A stretch of DNA of 64,000 bases from Frigoribacterium sp. PhB24. Its GTDB lineage: Bacteria > Actinomycetota > Actinomycetes > Actinomycetales > Microbacteriaceae. The DNA lies in assembly GCF_003755185.1 (NCBI RefSeq), contig NZ_RKIC01000010.1:434001-498000 (forward strand), given 5' to 3'. A program made the translations under genes and the position numbers. The notes under the pieces were generated by a model, which had not been told where the DNA came from, ran no database searches, and was given only the letters and a program-made list of their open reading frames with translations. This document shows, piece after piece, positions 48,147-57,923 of this stretch; position 1 is the stretch's first letter, and each line of letters begins with the position of its first letter.

Positions 48147-48863
48147 ATGCCCCTCCGACTGATCTGCACCGCGCTGCTCGCCGCGGTCCTGGCGGGAGTC
48201 CTCGTCGTCGTCTGGGCCGGGGGAGATTCTTCGGCGCTCGCGACGGCCGGCGTGGCCGACGGGCGCGCCGCGGTGCTCGCCCCGAGAGGCGATCCCGTAC
48301 TCGAGGCCGAGGGTGCAGGAGGCGCGGGCTGCGTCGCCGACGTCGCCGGCGCCTCCGTCCGCTCGCCCGCGCAGCCCGGGGCCGACGTCCCGTCGACGCC
48401 CAGGGGTGACGCGGACGCCGCGAGCGGCGCGACGGGCACCACCGGCGCCGACCTCCACGCGTTCCGGACGGCCTACGAGGACCAGCGGGAGGCGGCGTGC
48501 CTGGGTGCGCTCCCCGCCGCGAACGTACGCCACGACCCGTGCCTCGAGCAGTACCTCTTCTGGGTCGCCGGCGACCCGAGCCCCGATCCGTTGAGCGCCT
48601 GGGGGCACAAGGGCGAGGTGGTCCGCAGCGACGGGGTGCCGCCGGTCGGCTGCGACGGCAACCTCGCCGGGGGGACCGGCACGACCGGGGACGTCGCCGC
48701 CGCCAAGTGGTGGGCCTCGGCACCGCACCGGGCGGCCGTCTACCGACCGGACTTCCGTGGGGACCTCGCACACGCCTGCGTCGGGTTCGCCTCGGTGCAC
48801 GGGGGACTGCCGGACGACAGCCCGGACTTCGTCCGTTCGGCCAGCCGCTGGTTCGCCTGCTGA
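48147..48863 (+). CDS. Secreted CAP/SCP-like domain protein
   Basis: A 238-residue protein. An N-terminal hydrophobic segment (LICTALLAAVLAGVLVVVW) is a signal peptide or anchor. After an Ala/Gly/Pro-rich linker comes a C-terminal domain with LHAFRTAYEDQREAACLGAL, CLEQYLFWVA and AAAKWWASAPHRAAVYRPDF, which is like the CAP (cysteine-rich secretory/PR-1) fold: conserved helix, W..S..H pattern and several cysteines. GAAGGAGGTGG precedes ATG 48147. Function is unknown; CAP proteins act outside the cell. Confidence 0.65.
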   Translation: MPLRLICTALLAAVLAGVLVVVWAGGDSSALATAGVADGRAAVLAPRGDPVLEAEGAGGAGCVADVAGASVRSPAQPGADVPSTPRGDADAASGATGTTGADLHAFRTAYEDQREAACLGALPAANVRHDPCLEQYLFWVAGDPSPDPLSAWGHKGEVVRSDGVPPVGCDGNLAGGTGTTGDVAAAKWWASAPHRAAVYRPDFRGDLAHACVGFASVHGGLPDDSPDFVRSASRWFAC

Positions 48864-48933
48864 CCGACGTGCACCGAGACCGTGCCCGGGCCGCCCCACG
48901 GTCGACGTCGCCGGTGGCTGGTAGACAGTCCGC

Positions 48934-49917
48934 ATGACACTTCGATGGGGAATCCTCGGCGCGGGCGGAATCGCCGCCACCTTCACCTCCGACCTGCAGG
49001 GTGCGGGGTTGACCGTCTCGGCGGTCGGGTCGCGCGACCTGACCAAGGCCCGAGAGTTCGCCGACCGAGCCGGGGTTGCCGGTGCACACGGCAGCTACGA
49101 CGAACTCGTGGCCGATCCCGAGGTCGACGTGGTCTACGTGGCCACGCCGCACCCGTTCCACGCCGAGAACGCCCTGCTCGCGATCGCCGCGGGCAAGCAC
49201 GTCCTCGTCGAGAAGGCCTTCACCGTGAACGCCGCCGAGGCCGAGAAGGTCTACGCGGCCGCCCGCGATGCCGGCGTGGTCGTCCTCGAGGCGATGTGGA
49301 CGCGGTACACGCCGCAGAGCGCCCGACTCCGCGAGGTCGTGCGGTCCGGCGTCATCGGCGAGGTGCGCCTCCTGACCGCGGTGCACGTCCAGTCGTTGCC
49401 CACCGACCCCCGTCACCGCATCAACGACCCGGCCCTCGGCGGTGGGGCGCTGCTCGACCTCGGGGTCTATCCCGTGTCGTTCGCGGACGACCTGCTCGGC
49501 GAGCCCTCCACCGTCTCGGCCGCCGCCACGCTCAGCGCCCAGGGCGTCGACGCGCGCGTCGCGATCCAGCTCGGCCACGCGTCGGGGGCCACGGCCCAGC
49601 TCTACGCCGCGCTCGACACCTCGGGCCGCAACACGGCGACCCTGCTCGGCACCGCGGGACGCATCGACGTCGACGACACGTTCTACGCGCCGGGCGGGTT
49701 CACCGTGCGCGACTCGGACGACACCGTGGTCGAGCGATTCGACGCCGACGAGGGCGGCCTGCGGGGCATGCACCACCAGGCACTCGAGCTCGAACGGGTC
49801 GTGGCGGCGGGTCAGCACGAGAGCCCGTTGCTGACGGCCGCGGACGGCGTGGGCGTCATGCGCACGATGGACGAGGTCCGGCGGCAGATCGGTGTGCGGT
49901 ACCCGTCCGAGGGCTGA
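48934..49917 (+). CDS. Gfo/Idh/MocA-family oxidoreductase
   Basis: A 327-residue NAD(P)-dependent oxidoreductase. The Rossmann start WGILGAGGIAATF is followed by VDVVYVATPHPFH and GKHVLVEKAFTVN (catalytic EK(P/A) motif), VVLEAMWTRYTP, and GGGALLDLGVYPVSFADDLLG, which is conserved in trans-1,2-dihydrobenzene-1,2-diol dehydrogenase-like and sugar oxidoreductase members. The substrate cannot be told from sequence. A second family member is encoded at 53612. Confidence 0.9.
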   Translation: MTLRWGILGAGGIAATFTSDLQGAGLTVSAVGSRDLTKAREFADRAGVAGAHGSYDELVADPEVDVVYVATPHPFHAENALLAIAAGKHVLVEKAFTVNAAEAEKVYAAARDAGVVVLEAMWTRYTPQSARLREVVRSGVIGEVRLLTAVHVQSLPTDPRHRINDPALGGGALLDLGVYPVSFADDLLGEPSTVSAAATLSAQGVDARVAIQLGHASGATAQLYAALDTSGRNTATLLGTAGRIDVDDTFYAPGGFTVRDSDDTVVERFDADEGGLRGMHHQALELERVVAAGQHESPLLTAADGVGVMRTMDEVRRQIGVRYPSEG

Positions 49918-49941
49918 CGTCGGTGCTCGGCTCCGTATGAT
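49914..49941 (+). promoter_or_regulatory. Promoter of the PBP4-type carboxypeptidase gene
   Basis: CTGACG (49914-49919), a 16-base spacer and a good -10, TATGAT (49936-49941), 7 bases before ATG 49949. This predicts a leaderless transcript and decides the start codon among three nearby ATGs. The -35 overlaps the stop of the preceding gene. Confidence 0.6.
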
Positions 49942-49948
49942 GTCCTCG

Positions 49949-51478
49949 ATGAGCGATCAGGGTGAGCCACGACACGACCGACCTGAAGCGACCCCACGAG
50001 GCGCCGACCCCGTCGACGGGGCCCCGGTCGAGGCCACGGGGCGGGCCGGCTCGGTATGGCGCTGGGTCTCCTCACGGCCGCGAGGGGTGCTCGTGGCGGC
50101 CGGCGTCCTCGTCTTCGCGCTGCTCGGCGGCGGCGCCGTCGCCGCCGGCGCGGCCACCGCTCCCGGCGCCGCGACGGCCCGGGCGGGCGCCTCGTCGCCC
50201 CGACCGGTCGTCACGGTCACACCGACCGCCACCCCCACGGTCGATCCGACACGGTCGGTGCCCGACGTCGTCCCGGGTGCCACGCGATTGCGGACCTGCT
50301 CGGTCGCCGGTGCCGCCTCCGACGCCCGCCTGGCCCAGTTCGAGGGCAGCGTCGTCAACGCCGCCACGGGTGAGGTGCTCTTCGACCGCAACGGCTCGAC
50401 CCCGGCTCGCACGGGCAGCGTGCTGAAGACCCTGACGAGCGCGGTGGCGCTGTCGGTCCTCGGGCCCGACACCCGTCTCACGACACGGGTGACCGGTGAT
50501 CCCGGCACGGGCGCCGTGGCCCTGGTCGGCGGGGGTGACGCCACGCTCAGCGCCACGGGGTCGAGCGTGTACGCGGGGGCTCCCACGGTCGCCGACCTCG
50601 CGACCCAGGTCAAGGCGTCCCTCGGCGACCAGCCGCTCACGCAGATCACGCTCGACGCCACCTACTGGAACCCTGCCGACAAGTGGGACCCGTCCTGGAA
50701 GCGCACCGAGCAGACCATCGGCTACCACTCCGAGGTCACGGCGCTCATGGTCGACGGCGACCGGGCGAACCCCGCGGCCCAGACGAGTCCCCGCAGCACC
50801 GATCCCGTCGCCCGTGCCGGCGACGCCTTCCGTTCCGCGCTCGTCACCGCCGGGGTGGTCGGCGCCGACTCCGCCACGATGAGCCAGGGTACGGCCACCA
50901 GCGGCACCGTGATCGCCCAGGTGTCCTCCCAACCGGTCAGCCGCCTGATCTCGCAGCTGCTGCCGACCTCCGACAACACCCTCGCCGAGATGCTCGCACG
51001 CGTCTCGTCGAAGGAGTCCGGCGCCGATGGGTCGGCCGCGTCGCTCACCGCGCTCTACAAGTCGGTCCTGTCGTCGACCTACGGTCTCGACACGTCGTCG
51101 CTCACGATCATCGACGGGTCCGGCCTGAGCGAGAACGACGCCGTGCCCTCGACGTTCGTCGCGCGCCTGATGATCCAGGTGCTGAACCGTGAGCACGGAC
51201 TCGGCGTGGTCTACGACGCCCTTCCCGTGTCGGGCAAGACGGGCACGCTCGCCTCGCGCTTCACGGGCTCGAACGCCGTGGCCCGCGGTGCCGTGCATGC
51301 CAAGACCGGCTGGATCGACACGGCCTACACGCTCGCCGGCACCGTCGACGCGGCGGACGGCACCAAGCTCACCTTCGCCTTCTACGCGATCGGTTCCGTG
51401 CAGGACAACGCGCGGGCCGCCCTCGACACCCTGACGACGGCGGTCTACAGCTGCGGAGACAACCTGGCCAACAGCTGA
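49949..51478 (+). CDS. dacB: D-alanyl-D-alanine carboxypeptidase/endopeptidase, PBP4 (DacB) family
   Basis: A 509-residue class C penicillin-binding protein (family S13). After a cytoplasmic start and one membrane segment (about residues 46-70) come the active-site motifs SVLK (Ser157, Lys160), SDN (341-343) and KTG (452-454), with SDNTLAEML typical of DacB. It trims D-Ala or cuts cross-links in peptidoglycan outside the membrane. It heads a plus-strand series continuing with pncA. Confidence 0.94.
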   Translation: MSDQGEPRHDRPEATPRGADPVDGAPVEATGRAGSVWRWVSSRPRGVLVAAGVLVFALLGGGAVAAGAATAPGAATARAGASSPRPVVTVTPTATPTVDPTRSVPDVVPGATRLRTCSVAGAASDARLAQFEGSVVNAATGEVLFDRNGSTPARTGSVLKTLTSAVALSVLGPDTRLTTRVTGDPGTGAVALVGGGDATLSATGSSVYAGAPTVADLATQVKASLGDQPLTQITLDATYWNPADKWDPSWKRTEQTIGYHSEVTALMVDGDRANPAAQTSPRSTDPVARAGDAFRSALVTAGVVGADSATMSQGTATSGTVIAQVSSQPVSRLISQLLPTSDNTLAEMLARVSSKESGADGSAASLTALYKSVLSSTYGLDTSSLTIIDGSGLSENDAVPSTFVARLMIQVLNREHGLGVVYDALPVSGKTGTLASRFTGSNAVARGAVHAKTGWIDTAYTLAGTVDAADGTKLTFAFYAIGSVQDNARAALDTLTTAVYSCGDNLANS

Positions 51479-51516
51479 GGCAGGCCGATGTCGGTGCGGC
51501 GCGCGAGAATGGTCGC

Positions 51517-52125
51517 ATGACCAGAGCACTCTTCGTCATCGACGTCCAGAACGACTTCACCGAAGGAGGCGCGCTCGGAGTCACCGGCGGCGCCCACGTC
51601 GCGAAGGCGGTCACCGACCACCTCCGAGCCCGTCGCGACCGCTACGACCTCGTCGTGGCCAGCCGTGACTGGCACTCGCCCGACGGCGACAACGGCGGCC
51701 ACTTCAGCCCCGAGCCCGACTTCGTCGACTCGTGGCCGACGCACTGCGTGCAGGGCTCGCCCGGCGCCGAGTACCATCCCGACCTCGACGCCTCCCTCGT
51801 CGACGTGCACGTGCTCAAGGGCGACGGTCGACCGGCCTACTCGCTGTTCGACGGGTTCGTCGCCGACGGTCGACCGTTCGGCGAGGTCCTCGCCGCCGGG
51901 GGTGTCGACGAGGTCGACGTCGTCGGTCTCGCGACCGACCACTGCGTCCGCGCCTCGGCACTCGACGCCGTCGCCGCCGGTCTCACGGTGACCGTGCTGA
52001 CCGACCTCGTGGCGGGCGTGGCCGCGGCCCCGAGCGCTGCCGCACTGGCCGAACTGCGGGCGGTCGGCGTCACCACCGTGCCGTCGTCCGGTGCCGGCAC
52101 CGACTCACCCGGGGGCCGGGCATGA
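51517..52125 (+). CDS. pncA: Nicotinamidase/isochorismatase-family hydrolase
   Basis: A 202-residue enzyme with the full nicotinamidase triad: Asp9 (FVIDVQNDF), Lys101 (HVLKGDGRP) and Cys143 (LATDHCVRASALDA), and metal ligands Asp51, His53 (SRDWHSP) and His62. It converts nicotinamide to nicotinate in NAD salvage. The stop overlaps the next start (ATGA). The substrate assignment is well supported by the metal site and length. Confidence 0.93.
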   Translation: MTRALFVIDVQNDFTEGGALGVTGGAHVAKAVTDHLRARRDRYDLVVASRDWHSPDGDNGGHFSPEPDFVDSWPTHCVQGSPGAEYHPDLDASLVDVHVLKGDGRPAYSLFDGFVADGRPFGEVLAAGGVDEVDVVGLATDHCVRASALDAVAAGLTVTVLTDLVAGVAAAPSAAALAELRAVGVTTVPSSGAGTDSPGGRA

Positions 52126-53615
52126 GCGGCCGGGGCGTGACCGCCGCCGATCGCCGCCGCGTGCTCGACGCCGTGCCCACCGGCCTCCTCGTCGGGGGCA
52201 CCTGGGGTCCGTCGTCCTCGGGCGGCACCATCGACGTCGTCGACCCGGCCACGGGCGACGTCCTCGTCGCGGTGGCCGACGCCACTCCCGCCGACGGCCT
52301 GCGGGCCCTCGACGCCGCGGTCGCCGCACAGGACGCGTGGGCGGCGACGTCGCCGCGACACCGCAGCGAGGTGCTCCGCCGTGCCTTCGACCTGCTGATG
52401 CAACGGCGTGAGGACTTCGCCCTGCTGATGACGCTCGAGATGGGCAAGCCGCTCGACGAGTCGCTCGGCGAGGTCACGTACGGTGGCGAGTTCCTGCGCT
52501 GGTTCTCCGAGGAGGCCGTGCGCGTCTCGGGCCGCTACGGCACCAACCCCGAGGGCACCGGCCGCACGACGGTGCTGCACCGGCCGGTGGGCCCCTGCCT
52601 GTTGATCACGCCGTGGAACTTCCCCCTGGCGATGGCGACCCGCAAGATCGCGCCCGCCCTGGCGGCGGGGTGCACGGTGGTCGTCAAGCCGGCCGAGCTG
52701 ACGCCGCTCACCACGCTCGCCTTCGCCGCGCTGCTCACCGAGGCCGGAGTGCCCGACGGGGTGGTGAACGTCGTGACGACCCTGGCGGCGAACGACGTGT
52801 GCGAGCCCCTGATCCGCGACGCGCGCCTCCGGAAGCTGAGCTTCACGGGGTCGACGCCGGTAGGTTCGACCCTGCTGACGCAGGCCTCCGAGCAGGTGCT
52901 GCGCACGTCGATGGAGCTCGGGGGCAACGCCCCCTTCGTGGTCTTCGACGACGCCGACCTCGACGCCGCGGTCGAGGGAGCGATGCAGGCGAAGTTCCGC
53001 AACGTGGGCCAGGCCTGCACTGCCGCCAACCGGTTCATCGTGCACGAGTCGATCGCCGACGAGTTCACGGCCAGGGTGGTCGAGCGCGTGCGCGGACTCC
53101 GGGTGGGCGCGGGGACCGACGACGGGGTCACCGTGGGGCCGTTGATCGACGACCGGGCCGTCGACAAGGCGGACCGGCTCGTCCGCGACGCCGTCGAGCG
53201 CGGAGCAGTGGTCGAGACCGGTGGCCACCCCGTCGACGGGCCGGGCACGTTCTTCGAGCCCACCGTCGTGTCGGGCGTCGCCCCCGGCAGCGAGATCCTG
53301 ACCACCGAGATCTTCGGCCCGGTGCTGGCGATCTCGACCTTTCGGGACGAGGCCGACGGAGTCCGCCTCGCGAACGACACCGAGTTCGGGCTCGTGGCGT
53401 ACGCATTCACACGCGACCTCACCCGAGGGCAACGGCTCGCCGAACGGCTGCAGACCGGCATGCTCGGGCTGAACGTCGGCGTGGTGTCGAACGCCTCGGC
53501 GCCGTTCGGCGGCGTCAAGTCGTCGGGCCTCGGCCGCGAGGGCGGTGCCGAGGGCATCCACGAGTACCTCGAGACGGTGTACGTGCTGACCCCCGACCCG
53601 TTCGCCGCCGCATGA
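52122..53615 (+). CDS. gabD: NAD(P)-dependent succinate-semialdehyde dehydrogenase-type aldehyde dehydrogenase
   Basis: A 497-residue aldehyde dehydrogenase with Asn166 (TPWNFP), Glu265 (MELGGNAPFVVFDDADLD) and catalytic Cys299 (GQACTAANRF), and the ending SGLGREGGAEGIHEYLETVYV seen in GabD-type enzymes. It likely oxidises succinate semialdehyde to succinate; a different aldehyde cannot be excluded. It overlaps pncA and the next gene by four bases each, forming a three-gene translationally coupled group. Confidence 0.88.
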   Translation: MSGRGVTAADRRRVLDAVPTGLLVGGTWGPSSSGGTIDVVDPATGDVLVAVADATPADGLRALDAAVAAQDAWAATSPRHRSEVLRRAFDLLMQRREDFALLMTLEMGKPLDESLGEVTYGGEFLRWFSEEAVRVSGRYGTNPEGTGRTTVLHRPVGPCLLITPWNFPLAMATRKIAPALAAGCTVVVKPAELTPLTTLAFAALLTEAGVPDGVVNVVTTLAANDVCEPLIRDARLRKLSFTGSTPVGSTLLTQASEQVLRTSMELGGNAPFVVFDDADLDAAVEGAMQAKFRNVGQACTAANRFIVHESIADEFTARVVERVRGLRVGAGTDDGVTVGPLIDDRAVDKADRLVRDAVERGAVVETGGHPVDGPGTFFEPTVVSGVAPGSEILTTEIFGPVLAISTFRDEADGVRLANDTEFGLVAYAFTRDLTRGQRLAERLQTGMLGLNVGVVSNASAPFGGVKSSGLGREGGAEGIHEYLETVYVLTPDPFAAA

Positions 53616-54664
53616 GCGCCGTCGAGCCGCTGCGTGTCGGCATCGTGGGTTACGGGCTCGCGGGCCGGGTGTTCCACGGCTCGCTGCTGTCCGCCGACCC
53701 GGCGTGGCGGGTCGACGCCGTCGTCACGCGCGACCCCGACCGTGCCGCCCAGGCCGCCGCGGCGCACCCCGGGGCCGAGATCGTGGCCGACCTCGACGAG
53801 CTCGTGCGCCGTGGGCTCGACCTCGTGGTCGTGGCCACCCCCAACGACACCCACGTCGAGACCGCGACACGCGCCCTGAGGGCAGGGGCGGCCGTGGTCG
53901 TCGACAAACCGCTCGCGACCTCGGCGGCCGACGCCCGACGGCTCGTCGAGCTCGCCGACTCACTCGGTCGGCCGCTGACCGTCTACCAGAACCGACGCTG
54001 GGACGGCGACTTCCTGACGGCGGCGCGCCTGGCGGGGTCGGGCGAACTGGGCGACGTGCACACCGTCGAATCGCGCTTCGAACCCTGGAAGCTCGAGAAC
54101 CGCGCCGGCTGGAAGCGTCGGGCGACCTCGGCCGACGGCGGGGGCATCCTGTTCGACCTGGGGCCGCACCTCGTCGACCAGGTGCTTCGGCTCGTGGGTC
54201 CGGTCCGGGCGGTCCATGCCGAGATCGCGACCCGCCGCCCGTCCGGTTCGGCCGACGACGACGTGTTCCTGTCGCTCGAGCACGACGGGGGTCGGCGGTC
54301 GAGGCTGGTCATGAGCCACGTCGCCGCCCTCCCCGGGCCGAGGTTCCGCGTCCTGGGTTCGGCCGGGGCGTACGAGGTGCACGGCCTCGACCCGCAAGAG
54401 TCCCAGCTGACGTCCGGACTGCGACCGTCCGACCCCGCCTACGGCGTCGACCCGGGCGATCGTCGTGGCGCCGTGACGACGGGCGGCTCACGCCGGGACG
54501 AGCCCACCGATCGGGGTCGGTACCCCGAGTTCTACTCGCAGCTGGCCCGTGCCCTGCGGGGTCAGGGCGAGCTGCCGGTGGACCCCTGGGACGCCGTCCG
54601 GGCACTCGAGGTGATCGAGGCCGCGCGTCGTTCGGCGGACGAGGGACGGGTGATCCGCCTCTGA
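53612..54664 (+). CDS. Gfo/Idh/MocA-family oxidoreductase (YdgJ/IolX-like)
   Basis: A 350-residue protein with the Rossmann motif VGIVGYGLAGRVFHGSLL, LDLVVVATPNDTH, VVVDKPLATSAADA (catalytic DKP) and LTVYQNRRWDGDFLT, followed by GGGILFDLGPHLVDQVLRL. The G.A.RVFH and YQNRRWD segments are typical of the YdgJ/YvaA group. Substrate, probably a sugar or inositol derivative, is unknown. Last of the coupled pncA-gabD group. Confidence 0.9.
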   Translation: MSAVEPLRVGIVGYGLAGRVFHGSLLSADPAWRVDAVVTRDPDRAAQAAAAHPGAEIVADLDELVRRGLDLVVVATPNDTHVETATRALRAGAAVVVDKPLATSAADARRLVELADSLGRPLTVYQNRRWDGDFLTAARLAGSGELGDVHTVESRFEPWKLENRAGWKRRATSADGGGILFDLGPHLVDQVLRLVGPVRAVHAEIATRRPSGSADDDVFLSLEHDGGRRSRLVMSHVAALPGPRFRVLGSAGAYEVHGLDPQESQLTSGLRPSDPAYGVDPGDRRGAVTTGGSRRDEPTDRGRYPEFYSQLARALRGQGELPVDPWDAVRALEVIEAARRSADEGRVIRL

Positions 54665-54704
54665 CCGCTCGTCGACCGGCGGCCGGCCGCGGGTCGCGCT
54701 CCGC

Positions 54705-55739
54705 TCAGAGCCTCGTCGTCCAGTCCACCGTCGCGAGGACCGCCGGGACGTCCACCTCGGCGAGGGTCGACGGCGACCACCGGGGTCGACGATCTTTGTC
54801 GATTACGCGTGCCCGGATGCCTTCGGCGAGGTCCGGGGAGGCGGCGAGCGAGGTGACGATGCCCAGTTCCTGCCCCAGGACGGCCTCGAGGTCGGGCAGT
54901 CGAGCAGCCCGTCGCCGGGCCGCGAGGGTCAGGACGACCGACGTGGGCGAGGCCGCCTCGAGGTCGTCGGCCACGGCTCCGGCCTCGGCCGGTCCCGATT
55001 CCGCCAGGCGGCGGAGCCTCCGCACGATCGTGACGGCGTCGTCGCCGCGGTAGGCGTCGTCGATCCAGGCGGCGGCAGCGGCGAGATCGGACGGTCCCGC
55101 GTCCGTCCCCAGTGCCCGCACGGCGTCGGGTCCCCCCTCCGCGAGTGCGGGCAGCACCTGCGTCAGGTCGGTCGACGGCACGAAGAGGTCGGCGAAGCCC
55201 GTGTGCAGGGCGTCGGCGGCCGTCATCGCGCGACCGGTCAGGGCGAGGTGGGTGCCGAGCTCTCCCGGAGCCCGCGACAGCAGGAAACTACCGCCCGCGT
55301 CGGGGGAGAGGCCGATGCGGGTCTCGGGCATGCCCAGCGAGCTGCGCTCGGTGACGATGCGCAGCGTGACGTGACCACCGAGCCCGATGCCGGCACCCAT
55401 CGCGATGCCGTCGAGCAGCGACACGATCGGCTTGGACCACCGCGACAGGCGCAGCGTGCCCCGGTACTCGCGGCGCCACATGTCGACGCTGCGTCGCGGG
55501 TCCGTCGTGGCGTTGGCGTGGATCCAGGCGATGTCGCCTCCGGCGCAGAAGCCCCGTTCACCGGCGCCCCGCAACAGCACCGACGAGACGGCGGGGTCGT
55601 CCTCCCAGGTGTCGAGGGCCTGCTCGACGAGGCCGAGCATCTCGATCGTCACCGCGTTGATCTTCCGTGGACGGTTGAGGGTGACGACACCGACCCCGCG
55701 GTCGACGTGGGTCAGGACGGTGGGAACGACGTCGTTCAT
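54705..55739 (-). CDS. 3-hydroxyisobutyryl-CoA hydrolase-like crotonase-fold enzyme
   Basis: A 344-residue enoyl-CoA hydratase/isomerase superfamily member. GFCAGGDIAW and GIAMGAGIGLGGHVTLRIVTERSSLGMPETRIGLSPDAGGSFLLSR form the oxyanion holes and active site; length, the PET.IG..PD.G motif and the C-terminal domain (RRPRWSPSTLAEV) match 3-hydroxyisobutyryl-CoA hydrolases of valine breakdown rather than plain hydratases. It is convergent with the preceding gene; 40 bases separate them. ATG 55739 chosen over 55760. Confidence 0.88.
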   Translation of the reverse strand: MNDVVPTVLTHVDRGVGVVTLNRPRKINAVTIEMLGLVEQALDTWEDDPAVSSVLLRGAGERGFCAGGDIAWIHANATTDPRRSVDMWRREYRGTLRLSRWSKPIVSLLDGIAMGAGIGLGGHVTLRIVTERSSLGMPETRIGLSPDAGGSFLLSRAPGELGTHLALTGRAMTAADALHTGFADLFVPSTDLTQVLPALAEGGPDAVRALGTDAGPSDLAAAAAWIDDAYRGDDAVTIVRRLRRLAESGPAEAGAVADDLEAASPTSVVLTLAARRRAARLPDLEAVLGQELGIVTSLAASPDLAEGIRARVIDKDRRPRWSPSTLAEVDVPAVLATVDWTTRL

Positions 55740-55795
55740 CCGGCCATCGTCCCACGGCACCGTGCCCGGGCCCCGACGGCCACGCGACCTCGGTG

Positions 55796-57748
55796 TCAGA
55801 CGAGCAGCTGGTGCTTCGCGAGATCCCTGTAGAGCGGGGTCGTCCGCACCAGGTCCGAGTGGGTGCCCACGCCTACCACGCGACCGTCCTCGACGACGAC
55901 GATCTGGTCGGAGTCGACCACGGTCGACAGTCGGTGGGCGATGACGATGAGCGTACGGTTCTCGGCCACCGCGTCGATCGCCTCGCGGAGGCGCTGCTCG
56001 TTCAGGCCGTCGAGGCTCGAGGTCGACTCGTCGAGCAGCAGGATCGGCGGCGCGTTCAGCAGCGTGCGGGCGATCGCCAGGCGCTGTCGTTCACCACCGG
56101 AGAGCATCACGCCGTCCTCGCCGACCTGGGCGTCGAGACCCTGGTCGCCACGGTCGAGCACCGCGGTGAGGTTCACGGCCTCGAGCACCCGACGGCAGTC
56201 CTCGTCGGTCGCCTCGGGAGAGCCCAGGGTGAGGTTGTCGCGGATCGTCCCCGCGAGCACCGGGGCGTCCTGTTCGACGTAGCCGATGCGTGACCGCAGG
56301 TCGCGTCGGTCGAGGGTGCGGACGTCGGCTCCGCCCACGCGCACGGCGCCCGAGGTCGGGTCGTAGAAGCGCTCGATGAGCGACAGGATGGTGCTCTTCC
56401 CGGCTCCCGAGGGGCCGACCAGGGCCGTGCGCTTGCCGACGGGCACCGAGAAGCTCACGCCACGCAGCACCGTGAGGTCGTCGTCGACAGGGCGCATGCC
56501 CGAGTCGTGGCCCGGCTCGCCGGAGACCCGTGGGCCGCCCGTCCCCGTTCCGGCGGGAACGGGCGAGTCGGGGTAGCGGAAGTGCACGTCGTCGAAGCGG
56601 ACGGCGATGTCGTCCCCCGCGTCGGGATCGCCGCCGACACCGACCTCACGGGTCGCGACCTCGGCCGCGAGGCGCTCGTCCCCGTCGGTCTCGCTCGGCA
56701 GGTCGAGGATCTCTTGGATGCGCCCCAGCGCGCCGAGGGCCTGGTTGACGCTCAGCACGGCGCCGAGAGCCTGGCCGAGCGGCATGATCATGAGGAAGAG
56801 GAAGAGCACGAACGAGACGAGCGAGGCGATCTCGATGGCACCGCTGGCCACCCGGTAACCGCCGACGCCGAGCACGACGAGGAACGACGCCTGCAGGGCG
56901 ACCGACGAGATCGGCACGACCAGGGCCGAGATCCGTGCCACCTGCAGTCCGCGCTGGTACGCGCCCTCGGCATCGCGTTCGACGCCGACGATCTCGCGGT
57001 CGGTGGCTCCCGAGGCCCGGATCGTGCGCACCGAGCTGATCGCCCGCTCGACGGCGGCGGTCAGGTCGCCGACCTTCTCCTGCGCCTGGCGGCTCGCGAC
57101 GCGGATGCGGCCGGAGAGCAACACGACGACCACCACCGACACGGCGACCACGAGCACGGTCAGCCCGAGCAGCACGGGATCGATCAAGAACATCCCCACC
57201 AGCGCGCCGACGAAGGTCAGGCTGCCGCCGATCGCCTCGACGAGCCCTTGCGTGAGCACGGCTCGGAGGAGGGTGGTGTCGGACCCGACGCGCGACACGA
57301 GGTCACCCGTCCGGCGCGTGTCGAACTCACTGATCGGCAGACGGAGCATGCGTCCCACGAGTCGACGGCGGCTCGAGAGCACGACGCCCTCGCCGGTCCG
57401 CTGCAGGAGGTAGTGCTGGAACCCGCTGATCAGGCCGGCCACCACGACCAGCGCGACCAGCGCCCAGACGAGGGGCCCGAGCGTCACGCCCTGCTGCACG
57501 GCCGAGATGACCTGCTGCACGAGCAGTGGCTGGCCGAGCGACGCCGCGGCCCCGAGCACGCTGAGCACGATGATGAAGGCCATGACCTTCTTGTGCTCGA
57601 ACAGGTAGGGCAGCAACTGGCGGAACGTGGCGCGGGGGCCCTCGGGCTGGGAGCGGCGACCCCAGCGCGGCCGGGGCGCGGCGGGCGGGTCGACCCGCGC
57701 CTCCTTCCCCTCGGACGTCGTCGTGCGCGCGCGTGTGTCGGAGCTCAT
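55796..57748 (-). CDS. ABC transporter, fused permease and ATP-binding protein
   Basis: A 650-residue half-transporter. Six membrane segments lie in residues about 50-350; the nucleotide-binding domain has Walker A GPSGAGKST, Q-loop YVEQDAPV, signature LSGGERQR, Walker B ILLLDESTSSLD and switch His in VIAHRLSTV. An unusual Gly/Pro-rich insert (PVPAGTGTGGPRVSGEPGHDSGMRP) precedes the Walker A motif. It is probably a homodimeric multidrug or lipid exporter; the substrate is unknown. ATG 57748 is the likely start. Confidence 0.93.
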   Translation of the reverse strand: MSSDTRARTTTSEGKEARVDPPAAPRPRWGRRSQPEGPRATFRQLLPYLFEHKKVMAFIIVLSVLGAAASLGQPLLVQQVISAVQQGVTLGPLVWALVALVVVAGLISGFQHYLLQRTGEGVVLSSRRRLVGRMLRLPISEFDTRRTGDLVSRVGSDTTLLRAVLTQGLVEAIGGSLTFVGALVGMFLIDPVLLGLTVLVVAVSVVVVVLLSGRIRVASRQAQEKVGDLTAAVERAISSVRTIRASGATDREIVGVERDAEGAYQRGLQVARISALVVPISSVALQASFLVVLGVGGYRVASGAIEIASLVSFVLFLFLMIMPLGQALGAVLSVNQALGALGRIQEILDLPSETDGDERLAAEVATREVGVGGDPDAGDDIAVRFDDVHFRYPDSPVPAGTGTGGPRVSGEPGHDSGMRPVDDDLTVLRGVSFSVPVGKRTALVGPSGAGKSTILSLIERFYDPTSGAVRVGGADVRTLDRRDLRSRIGYVEQDAPVLAGTIRDNLTLGSPEATDEDCRRVLEAVNLTAVLDRGDQGLDAQVGEDGVMLSGGERQRLAIARTLLNAPPILLLDESTSSLDGLNEQRLREAIDAVAENRTLIVIAHRLSTVVDSDQIVVVEDGRVVGVGTHSDLVRTTPLYRDLAKHQLLV

Positions 57749-57865
57749 GATGCCTCTCGTGCCTGGTGACCGGCGTCGCGGGGTGCGGCGGTCGGGAGTC
57801 GCGGGCGGTGCCACCGCCGACTAAGACCGTACTTCGTCCCGGTGACTGCCACCTGCGTCACGAGA

Positions 57866-57900
57866 CCGGCCCGCGCCTCCGGTCAGGAGGCGCGGGCCGG
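57866..57900 (-). terminator. Intrinsic terminator after the MFS gene
   Basis: A perfect 15-bp stem, CCGGCCCGCGCCTCC with its complement, and a 5-base loop. It lies 24 bases past the permease stop on the minus strand and separates it from the ABC transporter gene downstream. There is no long T-run. Confidence 0.75.
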
Positions 57901-57923
57901 TCGGCAGCGCACGGCGCCTCCGG